DNA of 64,000 nt from Actinophytocola oryzae (GTDB taxonomy: Bacteria > Actinomycetota > Actinomycetes > Mycobacteriales > Pseudonocardiaceae): the NCBI RefSeq assembly GCF_004364325.1, contig NZ_SOCP01000002.1, forward strand, positions 310,001-374,000, in the 5' to 3' direction. Under the pieces are notes generated by a model that was given only the letters and a program-made list of their open reading frames with translations, was not told where the DNA came from and ran no database searches. The translations under genes and the position numbers were made by a program. Positions 8,920 to 17,472 of this stretch are shown here, in pieces (the stretch's first letter is position 1; each line of letters begins with the position of its first letter).

Positions 8920-9332
8920 TCTACCACGGTATTCGCTTCTCCCTGCGGCCAGGCGTGACCGACGAGGAGGTGGCGGCCGGCCTCGCGGCCATGCGTGCCG
9001 CCACGCTGTCGATGCCGACGGTCACGTCGTTCGTCATCGGCCGCGACATCGGCGGCGAGTACGACTTCGGCGCCGTCTCGGTCATCGAGGACCTCGCAGG
9101 CTACGAGGCGATGATGAACCACCCGGCGCACCTCGAGATCGACCGCGCCGGTCTGCCGCTGGTCGAACGGTTCGCGTCGTTCGACATCACCGACGACCCC
9201 GACCCGGCGCTCGCGGAGAAGATCGCCGAGATCCACCGGCGGCGCTACGCGGAGAACCCCGACGTCGCCGGTCTGGTCGCGGGCCTGGACGACTACAGCG
9301 GCAGCGCGGCGCCCAGCACGGAGGAGAACTGA
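8916..9332 (+). CDS. Dabb (stress-responsive alpha/beta-barrel) domain protein
   Basis: A 138-residue protein with the dimeric alpha/beta ferredoxin-like Dabb pattern: a strand with His at the start (IYHGIRFSLRPGV), a 'TSFVIGRDI' strand and the 'YEAMMNHPAHLEI' helix typical of the family. Such proteins include small cyclases and stress proteins such as olivetolic acid cyclase-like enzymes. ATGA overlap with the MFS gene and a strong AAGGAAAGGA before the ATG. The C-terminal 40 residues extend beyond the core domain. Function inside the operon unknown; acting on an aromatic or quinone intermediate would fit the neighbours. Confidence 0.82.
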   Translation: MIYHGIRFSLRPGVTDEEVAAGLAAMRAATLSMPTVTSFVIGRDIGGEYDFGAVSVIEDLAGYEAMMNHPAHLEIDRAGLPLVERFASFDITDDPDPALAEKIAEIHRRRYAENPDVAGLVAGLDDYSGSAAPSTEEN

Positions 9333-9333
9333 C

Positions 9334-10359
9334 GTGACCACGACCGAGATCGTGTTGCCGGGCCCCGTCGAGCCGGACGAGCTGCAGGTCCGGGCCCGTG
9401 ACCTGCCGCCACCCGGCCAGGGGCAGGTCGTACTGCGCATGGAGGCGACCGGGGTGTCGTTCGCCGAGCAGCAGATGCGCCTCGGCAAGTACTACGACCA
9501 GCCGCCGTTCCCGTTCGTACCCGGCTACGACGTGGTCGGCACCGTCGTCACCACCGGCCCCGGCGTGGACTCCGCACTCACCGGCCGGCGGTTCGCCGCG
9601 GTCGTCAAGACCGGCGGCTGGGCCAGCCACCTGCACGTCGACGCGGCCGACCTGGTGGCGGTGCCGGTCGGCGTCGAACCGGCGGCCGCCGAGACCGTGC
9701 TGGTCAACGGGGTGACGGCCTGGCAGATGCTGCACCGCTGCGCGCGCGTCGCGACGGGTGGCGCGGTCGTGGTGCTCGGCGCCAACGGCGGTGTCGGCAC
9801 GACGCTCGTGCAGCTGGCCCGCCACGCAGGCCTGCGGGTGATCGGCACCGCGGCGCCCCGCCATCACGACGCGGTCCGCGCGCTGGGCGCGGAACCACTC
9901 GACTACCGCGACCCCGGTCTGTACCAGAAGCTCCGCGGTCTCGCACCCGAGGGTGTGGACGCGGTCTTCGACCACGTGGGTGGCGAGGGCCTGAAGCAGT
10001 CGTGGCGACTGCTGCGCCGCGGGGGTGCCCTCGTCAACTACGGCTCGGCGTCCGCGAAGGGCGAGAACGCGTTGCTGCCGACGCTGGCGTTGTTCGGGCG
10101 CCTGTACGCGTGGAACTACCTGCCCAACGGCAGGAGCGCCACGTTCTACAACTTCTGGGCAGGCAGGCGCCGCGACGTCGACGCCTTCCGCGCCCGGCTC
10201 GCGGGGGACATGACCCAGGTGCTGCGCCTGATCGCCGACGGCACGCTGGAACCGCAGATCGCGGCCCGGATCCCCCTGAGGCGCACCGCGGAAGCGCTGC
10301 GGCTCGCGGAGTCGCGGACGGTGCTGGGCAAGGTCGTGATCGTGGGCGGCACGACGTGA
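9334..10359 (+). CDS. Zinc-independent NADPH:quinone oxidoreductase (MDR family)
   Basis: A 341-residue medium-chain dehydrogenase/reductase. It has the N-terminal GroES-like half (PGYDVVGTV) and a Rossmann half with the nucleotide-binding LGANGGVGTT loop at about 148-157, followed by FDHVGG. The zinc-binding cysteines are absent, as in the QOR subfamily that reduces quinones or enones with NADPH. It begins one base after the Dabb stop, inside the multicopper oxidase operon, which suggests a redox partner acting on the same quinonoid or enone compound (inference). Confidence 0.9.
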   Translation: MTTTEIVLPGPVEPDELQVRARDLPPPGQGQVVLRMEATGVSFAEQQMRLGKYYDQPPFPFVPGYDVVGTVVTTGPGVDSALTGRRFAAVVKTGGWASHLHVDAADLVAVPVGVEPAAAETVLVNGVTAWQMLHRCARVATGGAVVVLGANGGVGTTLVQLARHAGLRVIGTAAPRHHDAVRALGAEPLDYRDPGLYQKLRGLAPEGVDAVFDHVGGEGLKQSWRLLRRGGALVNYGSASAKGENALLPTLALFGRLYAWNYLPNGRSATFYNFWAGRRRDVDAFRARLAGDMTQVLRLIADGTLEPQIAARIPLRRTAEALRLAESRTVLGKVVIVGGTT

Positions 10360-10976
10360 CCGCGCCTGCCGGTGAGGTCGACAGCCGTGCCGCCTACACG
10401 GGGTTCATGCTGGCCTACGTGGTCGGCCACGGCACCGCCGCACTGTCCAAAGGGGATCGACCGGTGGTCGCGCTGCCCGCGTGGGTGCCGCTGGTCCTGC
10501 TGGCGGCGGGTCTCGTGCCCGCGCTGACGCTGGCCGTGCGGGCGGGGGTGCGAGCGCAGCGGGCGGCGGGCGAGTCGAGGCGACGGGCGGAGAAGCTGCT
10601 GGGGGCGGCGTGGTGCACGGGGTTCACGGCGTTGTTCCTGGCCATCACCGGGCTGGCGACGGCACGCGACGAGCCCGCGCTGCAGGACGTGTTGTGGCCG
10701 GCGGGTTCGGTGCTGCTGGTGGGGTTGCTCAACATCGCGGAGGGTGTGGTGCGGGGCAACACCCTGCACTACACGCTCGGCTCGTGGCTGGCGCTCGTCG
10801 GTGCTGCGGCGCTGTTCTTCGACACCGCGGGCGTCTACGCGACGGTGGCCGTCCTGGGCGGCGGGGGCTACGCGGTCGCGGCGGTGCTGGAACGCAGGCG
10901 TCTCGCGACGGACGGCACGGTTTTCCCGCATACTGGTGTTCTGATCTCACGCGGTCCTGTAACGCCCGGCGAGTGA
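10356..10976 (+). CDS. Small integral membrane protein, unknown function
   Basis: A 206-residue protein with about five to six hydrophobic helices (for example around residues 30-50, 78-98, 109-130 and 135-165). No family recognised. The GTG start overlaps the stop of the quinone oxidoreductase (GTGA), making it the fifth and last gene of the coupled operon. Two GC-rich hairpins follow directly. Start chosen by the overlap; an unrelated longer open frame upstream is a shadow of the oxidoreductase. Confidence 0.75.
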   Translation: MTAPAGEVDSRAAYTGFMLAYVVGHGTAALSKGDRPVVALPAWVPLVLLAAGLVPALTLAVRAGVRAQRAAGESRRRAEKLLGAAWCTGFTALFLAITGLATARDEPALQDVLWPAGSVLLVGLLNIAEGVVRGNTLHYTLGSWLALVGAAALFFDTAGVYATVAVLGGGGYAVAAVLERRRLATDGTVFPHTGVLISRGPVTPGE

Positions 10977-11053
10977 TCTCAGCTGTCGTCGATCACTCGC
11001 GGGAGCGCTGCCCTACCTGGATCCGGCCCTCCCCGCGACGACCTCGCGGGGAG
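10970..11053. terminator. Two hairpins ending the oxidase operon, convergent with isomerase gene
   Basis: Hairpin 1: CGAGTGATC at 10970-10978 pairs with GATCACTCG at 10991-10999, overlapping the stop codon. Hairpin 2: CTCCCCGCG at 11029-11037 pairs with CGCGGGGAG at 11045-11053 with a 7-base loop. No T-run follows. They lie between two convergent genes and could stop transcription from both sides. Confidence 0.6.
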
Positions 11054-11114
11054 TTGGCCATTGCGTCGGACCGTCGAGTTGTTCACTGCCGGGGTCGTCG
11101 ATGCCGCGGAGGTG

Positions 11115-12527
11115 TCAGCCGCGGGTGAACTCGTCCAGTGTCACGTCCAGCAGTTCGCACACCGCGCGTAGCTCGGCGCGGTGGTCGCCCGGGACGGCGT
11201 GGATGTGGTTGGCGCCGAAGCGGGACAGGAAGACCTCGGCAGGGGCGTCGAGCCGGGCGAACGCGTGTGGCCACTCCGGGGTCGACATCTTCACGAGTGC
11301 CTCGGTCGTGGTGTCGTCGTAGTTCTCGAACTCGCCGAGCATCAGCTGCAGGCGGTACCGGCCGTCGTCGCGGGTCAGGCGTGCCAGCGTCATCCGGCCC
11401 GGTGCGGCGATGTGCTGCACGGACGCGCCACCGGCCGGGAAGAAGAACACCTCCGGGAACAGGTGGACCTTCGCCAGGTTCTCGGCCGGGTCGTCGCTGC
11501 GCGCCGCGTACCACGTGGCGTGCTGCCCCGAGTTGCAGAGATCCCAGATGTCGCGGTCGCCGTGGTAGTGCCGGACGTCGGCGAACAGGACCGGTGTGCC
11601 TGCCACGTGTTTGAGGATCTGCATGGTGAGCGCGCCGTCCATGTCGGCCTCGGTCGCGCAGACGTGCGGCTCCTTGGGGCCGTTCCAGTCGTACGGGTCG
11701 TTGAGGAACGCCTCCGCGACGTCCATCGTGGCGAAGTACTGCGTCAGCTCCGGCTGCCCCTTGATGCCGGTGAAGTCGAGGTGCCACTCGTCGATCAGCT
11801 CACGCATGGCCAGGTACGAGCCGATCTGCCGTTCGAGGATCTCCTCGGTGAGCTTCTCGCCGTCATAGTGGACGTTCGCGTGCCGCTCGAGCCACCGGCG
11901 GGCCCTCGTCTTCTCGTCGGCGTCGGCCTTCTCGGCGCGGCGGACGATCTCCCACTGGTCGATCTCCTCGACGTCCACCCCGAACTGCCGGTGCCACTGG
12001 TCGGTGTTGGCCGTCGCGGTGTTCATGCCCATCGGACGGCCGCCGATCCGGCCGAACGTCTGGCCCCGCAGGGCTTTCACGGTGTGCGCGGCCGTCGCGC
12101 GGACGCCGATGGCCGCGATCACGGCGTCGTCCTCCGGGTCGCCCCACAGTCTGGTGTGGGCACGGCCGACCTGGTCGAGGGCGCCGCCCGCGGCCAGCAT
12201 GCCGACCATGCCGGGCTGGACCGGGTCGAGGTTGGCGAGCAGGACCAGCGGGCTGGTGAGCTGTCCCGCGGCGAGCATGGTGAAGTGCGGGAACGCCCAG
12301 ACGCAGTAGTGCAGGACGGTCAGGTCCACCCCGGCGGCCTCGACCTCGCGGGCGACCGACGTGGCGAGCGTGTTGGCGGACACGGGCAGGCGCGCCCGGA
12401 CGACCTCGTGGCCCGCGTCCTGGAGTGCGCGGACCAGCTTGTCCTCGTTGGCGACGATGAACTCGGCGATGCCGCCGTGGACGTAGTCCCGTCCGTCGGA
12501 AATGTTGATCACGCCGATGCGGGCCAC
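11115..12527 (-). CDS. L-fucose/L-arabinose isomerase family protein
   Basis: A 470-residue cytosolic sugar isomerase-like protein. The C-terminal half has the acidic metal-binding pattern ATEADMDGA near residues 290-298 and a late histidine pair GANHIHAVPGDH near 437-447, matching the Glu/Asp/His manganese site of the fucose isomerase fold. Known fucose isomerases also convert D-arabinose to D-ribulose. GTG start at 12527 with AGGAGG eight bases upstream. It is divergent from the LacI gene, with a LacI-type operator core in the 140-bp gap. Sugar specificity cannot be read from the sequence. Confidence 0.85.
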   Translation of the reverse strand: MARIGVINISDGRDYVHGGIAEFIVANEDKLVRALQDAGHEVVRARLPVSANTLATSVAREVEAAGVDLTVLHYCVWAFPHFTMLAAGQLTSPLVLLANLDPVQPGMVGMLAAGGALDQVGRAHTRLWGDPEDDAVIAAIGVRATAAHTVKALRGQTFGRIGGRPMGMNTATANTDQWHRQFGVDVEEIDQWEIVRRAEKADADEKTRARRWLERHANVHYDGEKLTEEILERQIGSYLAMRELIDEWHLDFTGIKGQPELTQYFATMDVAEAFLNDPYDWNGPKEPHVCATEADMDGALTMQILKHVAGTPVLFADVRHYHGDRDIWDLCNSGQHATWYAARSDDPAENLAKVHLFPEVFFFPAGGASVQHIAAPGRMTLARLTRDDGRYRLQLMLGEFENYDDTTTEALVKMSTPEWPHAFARLDAPAEVFLSRFGANHIHAVPGDHRAELRAVCELLDVTLDEFTRG

Positions 12528-12602
12528 CGCACAACCTCCTGCGTCGGGGTCGCCGCTCGTGCGCCGGCGCCGCCAGTCCTGGTTTTCGCGTGTCGGATGG
12601 AA

Positions 12603-12614
12603 GTAATCGTTTTC
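12603..12614. promoter_or_regulatory. LacI-type operator core between isomerase and lacI-like gene
   Basis: GTAATCGTTTTC matches in 11 of 12 bases the core GTAATCGTTTAC found at 24329-24340, and matches its reverse complement form at 24594-24605. Position between the divergent isomerase and LacI genes fits autoregulation. Confidence 0.55.
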
Positions 12615-12667
12615 TCAGAAGTTATGCTGAGGCGGGAAACGTGTCAATAGGGCAGTGGAGGCGATGA

Positions 12668-13663
12668 GTGGCAACCATCAGTGACGTCGCGGCGCTGGCG
12701 GGCGTGTCGACGGCCACAGTGTCCCGTGCGTTGAACGGCAAGTCCACAGTGGACCCCGTGCTCGCCGCGCGGGTGCTCGATGCCGTGCGGGAGCTGGGTT
12801 ACCAGCCGAACGGCCCGGCGCGGAACCTGCGCAGGCAGGAGGCGGCCGTCCTCGCGTTGATCATCAGTGACGTCGAGAACCCGTTCTTCACCGCGATCGC
12901 CCGGGGTGTCGAGGACGTGGCACACGCCGTGGGCTACTCGGTGGTGCTGTGCAACTCCGACGAGGACGCGGAGAAGGAGCGACGCTACGTCGACGTGGCC
13001 GTCCAGGAGCGGGCGGCGGGGGTGATCGTGTCGCCGACGGCCACCGCCTCGAGTGTCGGCGCGTTGGTCCGGCGGGGCACGCCGGTGGTCGCGGTGGACC
13101 GGCCACTGCCCGACCAGGAGATCGACACGGTGCTCGTCGACACGCGGCAGGCGGCCCGGCAGGCGACCACGCACCTGATCGAGCAGGGGTACGCGCGAGT
13201 CGGGTGCATCACGGGCCCGGCCGGGGTGCGCACGGCGGACGACCGGCTCGCCGGGTACCGGGACGCGTTGAAGGCCGGTGGGCAGCGGGGCTCGACCCGG
13301 TTGGTGCGGCGGACGGAGTACAAGGCGGCGGGCGCGGAGAAGGCCGCGGCGGACCTGCTGGGCCAGGAGGAACGGCCGGACGCGTTGCTGGTGGCCAACA
13401 GCGCGATGGCGGTCGGGGTGCTGACCGCACTGCGGTCCCACGGTTTGCGGGCGGGACGCGACGTCGGCGTCGTGGCGTTCGACGACGTGCCGTGGGCCGG
13501 GCTGGTGGACCCGCCGATGACGGTGGTCGCCCAGCCCGCCTACGAGCTCGGCACCGTGGCCGCGAAGCTGCTGCTGGCCCGGATCGCCGACAACACCCGT
13601 GCCGCGACGACCACCATGCTCGGCGCCCGGCTCCTCGAGAGGGGCAGCTCGCACCGCGGCTGA
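12668..13663 (+). CDS. LacI family transcriptional regulator
   Basis: A 331-residue repressor of standard LacI length. The N-terminal HTH at residues 4-23 (ISDVAALAGVSTATVSRALN) is followed by the hinge helix (QPNGPARNLR) and a periplasmic-binding-protein-like sensor domain (IISDVENPFFTAIARGVE, then AFDDVPWAGLVDPP). GTG start with GGAGG six bases upstream. It sits between the isomerase and the ABC importer; the operator core it probably recognises recurs in front of the GH172 and GH43-like genes, so I infer that it controls the sugar locus up to 26570. The inducer is probably a sugar. Confidence 0.92.
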   Translation: MATISDVAALAGVSTATVSRALNGKSTVDPVLAARVLDAVRELGYQPNGPARNLRRQEAAVLALIISDVENPFFTAIARGVEDVAHAVGYSVVLCNSDEDAEKERRYVDVAVQERAAGVIVSPTATASSVGALVRRGTPVVAVDRPLPDQEIDTVLVDTRQAARQATTHLIEQGYARVGCITGPAGVRTADDRLAGYRDALKAGGQRGSTRLVRRTEYKAAGAEKAAADLLGQEERPDALLVANSAMAVGVLTALRSHGLRAGRDVGVVAFDDVPWAGLVDPPMTVVAQPAYELGTVAAKLLLARIADNTRAATTTMLGARLLERGSSHRG

Positions 13664-13717
13664 CCGCGTGGGCGTCGGCCCACGCGCTCAGCCGCGGACG
13701 AACACCGCGGCCGCGGG

Positions 13718-14719
13718 TCAGCTGTTGGCCTCGGCGTAGACGGCGGCCGCGTTGTCGGCCGTGATCAGCTTCGTGGTCAGCGTCTGCTCCTTCGGCACGT
13801 CCGTGCAGTCGACCAGGAGCTTCTTCGCGGTGTCCACGGCCTCCCTGCCGGCCGTGGGGTAGACGAGCGTGGCCGACAGGCGACCCTCCTCGACCGCCTT
13901 CAGGCCGCCGGACGGGATCGGCAGGCCGTCGATGCCGATGAACCTGATGTTCTTCTCGACGCCCGCCGCCTTCGCCGCGAGGTAGGCGCCCTCGGCCATC
14001 GGGTCGTTGTGCGAGTAGAGCACCTGGATGTCCGGGTGTGCCTTGAGCAACGCGTCTCCCTGCGACTGGCCCTTCTCCCGCAGCCAGTCGCCGTCGACGC
14101 TCGCGACGATCTCGATGTTCTTGCCCTTGATGCCCTCGCGGAAGCCGTCGCCGCGTTCCTTCGCCGGGGTCGAGCCGGCGAGCCCGCGGATCTCGCCGAC
14201 CTTGCCGCCGTTCGGCAGCAGCGTCGAGGCCACGTACTCGCCCGCGGTGCGGCCGATCTCCACGTTGTCCGCGCCGATCCACGTGGTGTAGGCGTCGCCG
14301 TCGACCTTGCGGTCCAGCACGATCACCGGGATGCCCTTGTTGTAGGCCTTGGCGACCACCGAGGTCAGCGGTGTCGCCTCGTTCGGGCTGATGATCAGCA
14401 GGTCGATCCGCCTGGTCAGGAAGTTCTCCACGTCGGACACCTGCTTGGCGTTGTCCTGCTGCGCGTCGGCGAACTCCACGGAGAACTGCGGCACCTTGGC
14501 CGCGGCGGCCCTGATGTCGTCGTCCATCCGCTGCCGGTACGGCTCGGCGACGTTCGCCTGGCTCATCCCGATCGTGTACCTGCCGTCCGCGCCGCCGCAC
14601 TTGTCCTGCTGGGCGCCGGCGTTGGCCTGACCGCTGTTCTCACTGGTGGTTCCGCACGCGCTGAGGCTGAGCGTGGTGGCCGCGGCGAGCACGGCGGCCA
14701 CGGCACGACGACGGGCCAT
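13718..14719 (-). CDS. Sugar ABC transporter substrate-binding lipoprotein (ribose type)
   Basis: A 333-residue lipoprotein with a lipobox LSAC and lipidated Cys22. The mature part is a Peripla_BP_4/RbsB-like two-lobe protein (IGMSQANVAEPYRQRM, VIVLDRKVDGDAY, VLYSHNDPMAEGAY). ATG 14719 is chosen because the signal peptide begins there and GAAGGAAA lies upstream. It is the third gene of the ATPase-permease-binding protein unit. This type of binding protein captures free pentoses or hexoses, including ribose, arabinose, xylose and fructose. Confidence 0.92.
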   Translation of the reverse strand: MARRRAVAAVLAAATTLSLSACGTTSENSGQANAGAQQDKCGGADGRYTIGMSQANVAEPYRQRMDDDIRAAAAKVPQFSVEFADAQQDNAKQVSDVENFLTRRIDLLIISPNEATPLTSVVAKAYNKGIPVIVLDRKVDGDAYTTWIGADNVEIGRTAGEYVASTLLPNGGKVGEIRGLAGSTPAKERGDGFREGIKGKNIEIVASVDGDWLREKGQSQGDALLKAHPDIQVLYSHNDPMAEGAYLAAKAAGVEKNIRFIGIDGLPIPSGGLKAVEEGRLSATLVYPTAGREAVDTAKKLLVDCTDVPKEQTLTTKLITADNAAAVYAEANS

Positions 14720-14744
14720 GTCGGTTTCCTTCTTTCCGGTTGTG

Positions 14745-15782
14745 TCAGACAGTCGGCCGCAGGCGTTGGAGCCCCGCGGCCACGACGATGACGAGCCCCT
14801 TGACGAGCAGCTGGACGTTCGGGTCCACGCCGTGGAGGCCGAGGAAGTTGTTGAGCACACCGAGCAACAACGCGCCGGCGACCGTGCCGACGACCGAGCC
14901 ACGGCCGCCGGACAGGCTGGTGCCACCGATGACGACGGCCGCGATGGCGTCGAGCTCGTAGCCGAACCCGTCGTTGGGGCTGCCCTGGTTGAGCTGGCCC
15001 GCGTGCACGATGCCGGACAGCGCGGCGAGGAAGCCGCAGACGCAGAAGACGACGACCTTGACGCGGGTGACCGGCACGCCGGACAGGCGCGCGGCCTTCT
15101 CGTTGCCGCCGATCGCGTACACGTGCCGGGAGAACGCGCTGGTGCGCAGGAAGACGATCGCGACGACGGCCACCACCGCGAAGATCAGCGCCGGGATCGG
15201 CACCAGACCGTTGAACGTGCGTTCCCCCAGCAGGGAGAACGCGACCGGCGCCTCGCCGGGGTCTTCGCCGTAGGCGATGGCGACGCCCTGACCGCCGGAC
15301 CAGATGCGGGCGAGGCCGCGGGCGATCTGCATGCCCGCCAGCGTGACGATGAACGCCTGGATGCCGAACAACGCGGACGCGAGTCCCTGGAGGAAGCCGA
15401 AGAACGACCCGACGAGCAGGATGATCACGACGGTGGCCGCGACGCCGAGGTCGTCGTCGACCATCAGCACGGCCGAGCCGACCGCGGCGAGCCCGAGCAC
15501 CGCGCCGACGGACAGGTCGATGCCACCCACGAGGATCACGAACGTCATGCCGACGGCCATGATCCCGATCTCGGACACCGCGCGGACGACGTTGAACAGG
15601 TTGTCGCCGGTCAGGAACAGCAGCTCGCCGTCGTAGTGCGGCGAGAACACCACGGCCGCGACGAACACGGCGACCAGGCCGAACAGGCTCTGGAACCGGA
15701 AGAGCGCCGCGGTGACGCTCGTGTGTCCCGGCGGCTTCGCGGGAGTCCCGGTGTCGGTGACGTCGTCCTTCGTGGTGGTCAC
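14745..15782 (-). CDS. Sugar ABC transporter permease (RbsC-like)
   Basis: A 345-residue inner-membrane permease with about 9-10 hydrophobic helices. It has the family landmarks VGGIDLSVGAV and the cytoplasmic EAA-like loop, here AIGGNEKAARLSGVPV, followed by VVIGGTSLSGGRGSVVGT. GTG start overlaps the ATPase stop (GTGA). Works with the ATPase and binding protein as a CUT2 importer, which uses one duplicated ATPase and one permease gene. Confidence 0.92.
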   Translation of the reverse strand: MTTTKDDVTDTGTPAKPPGHTSVTAALFRFQSLFGLVAVFVAAVVFSPHYDGELLFLTGDNLFNVVRAVSEIGIMAVGMTFVILVGGIDLSVGAVLGLAAVGSAVLMVDDDLGVAATVVIILLVGSFFGFLQGLASALFGIQAFIVTLAGMQIARGLARIWSGGQGVAIAYGEDPGEAPVAFSLLGERTFNGLVPIPALIFAVVAVVAIVFLRTSAFSRHVYAIGGNEKAARLSGVPVTRVKVVVFCVCGFLAALSGIVHAGQLNQGSPNDGFGYELDAIAAVVIGGTSLSGGRGSVVGTVAGALLLGVLNNFLGLHGVDPNVQLLVKGLVIVVAAGLQRLRPTV

Positions 15783-17296
15783 GCCAGTTCTCCCTCGCCC
15801 ATGGCCGCCGCGAGCAGGTCGGCCTCACCCGCCTGCCTCGTGTCCAGCTCCCGCACGCTCCGCCCGCCCGACAGCACGACGACGCGGTCGCAGACCCCCA
15901 CCAGCTCGGCCAGCTCCGACGACGCGAGCAGCACGCCGATGCCCTGCTGGGCGGCCTCGCCGAGCAGCTGGTAGATCTCGGCCTTCGCGCCGACGTCCAC
16001 GCCGCGGGTCGGCTCGTCGAGCAGCAGCAACGCCGGCTCGGTCAGCAGCATCCGGCCGAACACGACCTTCTGCTGGTTGCCGCCGGACAGTGTGCCGACC
16101 GCGTCGCCGACCGAACCGAGCTTCACCTTCAGCTCGCGGACGATCCGGATCACGGCGGCGTTCTCCCGGCCACGTGGGACGATGCCCGCCGTGCCGAGTC
16201 GATCCACTATGGACACCACGGTGTTCGCGAGGACCGAGTGCTCGATGGCGAGCCCCGCGACCCGCCGGTCCTCCGGCACGAACGCGATCCCGGCCCGCAG
16301 TGACCGCCGTGGACTCGTGGGCCGGAACTGCCTGCCCCGGAACAGGATCTCGCCGTGGAGCACGCCGGGCGAACCGGCGCCGTAGAGCGTCTCGAGCAGC
16401 TCGGTGCGGCCGGAGCCGAGCAGACCACCGAGCCCGACGATCTCACCACGCCGCACGGTCAGGTCGATGCCAGCCGGCTCCCGCCGCCCCGACCGTTCGC
16501 GCCGGGGCGCCACGACGAGGCCGGTGACCCGCAGGACCTCCTCGCCCGCCTCGACCTCCGTGGTGCGGAACATCGTCTGTACCGGGCGGCCCACCATCGC
16601 CTCGGCCGCCCGCGCCGCGGTCATCTCGCGGGCGTCGAACTCCGTGACCACCGCACCGTTGCGCAGTACCGTCGCCCGGTCGGCGATCCGGCCGATCTCG
16701 TCCATCCGGTGGGAGATGTAGACGATCCCCACACCGGAGCGGCGCAGCTCGGCGATGACCGAGAACATCTGCTCGACCTCGGCGGGCGAGAGCGCGGACG
16801 TCGGCTCGTCCATGATCAGGACGCGGGCGTCGAGGGAGAGCGCCTTGGCGATGGTGACCAGCTGCTGCTCGCCGGTCCGCAGCTCCCCGACCGGCCTGCG
16901 GGGGTCGAGTGCGACGCCACACAGCGCGAGCAGTTCGGCGGTCACCCGGTTCGTCTGCCGGCGATCGACCGCGTGCAGGCGGTTCCTCGGTTCGCGGCCG
17001 AGGAAGATGTTCTCCGCCACCGACAGCGCCGGCACGAGGTCCAGCTCCTGGTGGATCATCGCGACGCCGGCACGCTGTGCCTCCGCCGGTCCGGTGAACC
17101 GCCTCGGCTCACCGGCGACGCGGATCTCGCCCGTGTGGTCGGTGACGTCGCCGGACAGGATCCTCATGAGGGTGGACTTGCCCGCGCCGTTCTCGCCGAG
17201 CAGCGCGTGCACCTCGCCGGCTCGTACCGTGAAGTCGATGTCGCGGCAGGCGCGGACGCCGCCGTAGGACTTGCTGACGCCGACCATCTCGACCAC
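15779..17296 (-). CDS. Sugar ABC transporter ATPase, duplicated (RbsA-like)
   Basis: A 505-residue CUT2-type ATPase with two nucleotide-binding halves. First half: Walker A GENGAGKST at about 34-42, signature LRTGEQQLV, Walker B VLIMDEPTS. Second half: degenerate Walker A GLLGSGRTEL, signature LSGGNQQKV, Walker B LLLLDEPTRGVD, as usual for RbsA/MglA. I chose GTG 17296 (VVEMVGVSKSYGG); ATG 17287 three codons later is equally possible. Gene order ATPase-permease-binding protein. The next upstream gene in the same direction is the amidase, separated by two hairpins. Confidence 0.92.
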   Translation of the reverse strand: MVEMVGVSKSYGGVRACRDIDFTVRAGEVHALLGENGAGKSTLMRILSGDVTDHTGEIRVAGEPRRFTGPAEAQRAGVAMIHQELDLVPALSVAENIFLGREPRNRLHAVDRRQTNRVTAELLALCGVALDPRRPVGELRTGEQQLVTIAKALSLDARVLIMDEPTSALSPAEVEQMFSVIAELRRSGVGIVYISHRMDEIGRIADRATVLRNGAVVTEFDAREMTAARAAEAMVGRPVQTMFRTTEVEAGEEVLRVTGLVVAPRRERSGRREPAGIDLTVRRGEIVGLGGLLGSGRTELLETLYGAGSPGVLHGEILFRGRQFRPTSPRRSLRAGIAFVPEDRRVAGLAIEHSVLANTVVSIVDRLGTAGIVPRGRENAAVIRIVRELKVKLGSVGDAVGTLSGGNQQKVVFGRMLLTEPALLLLDEPTRGVDVGAKAEIYQLLGEAAQQGIGVLLASSELAELVGVCDRVVVLSGGRSVRELDTRQAGEADLLAAAMGEGELA

Positions 17297-17398
17297 GTTC
17301 TCGCCTGCCGTGCCCGAACCGCCGTGGCTCGGTTCGACGGCGGGGGAAGGCTTCGGCACTCGTCGAGACTGGTGCACCACCGCGGGGTTGTCGTGGAG

Positions 17399-17448
17399 CG
17401 TGGCCGGATCCGGCCACGTGCGGGCCGGGCCGGCGCCCGAGGGCGCCG
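17399..17448. terminator. Tandem GC-rich hairpins after the amidase gene
   Basis: CGTGGCCGGATCCGGCCACG at 17399-17418 is a perfect 20-bp palindrome. CGGCGCCC at 17431-17438 pairs with GGGCGCCG at 17441-17448. Both lie 25-75 bases downstream of the amidase stop on the minus strand and upstream of the ABC ATPase start. They may end or attenuate transcription of the secreted-enzyme operon before the importer genes; no T-run is present. Confidence 0.5.
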
Positions 17449-17472
17449 ACCCCTGCCACCGAAACCCCCGCA

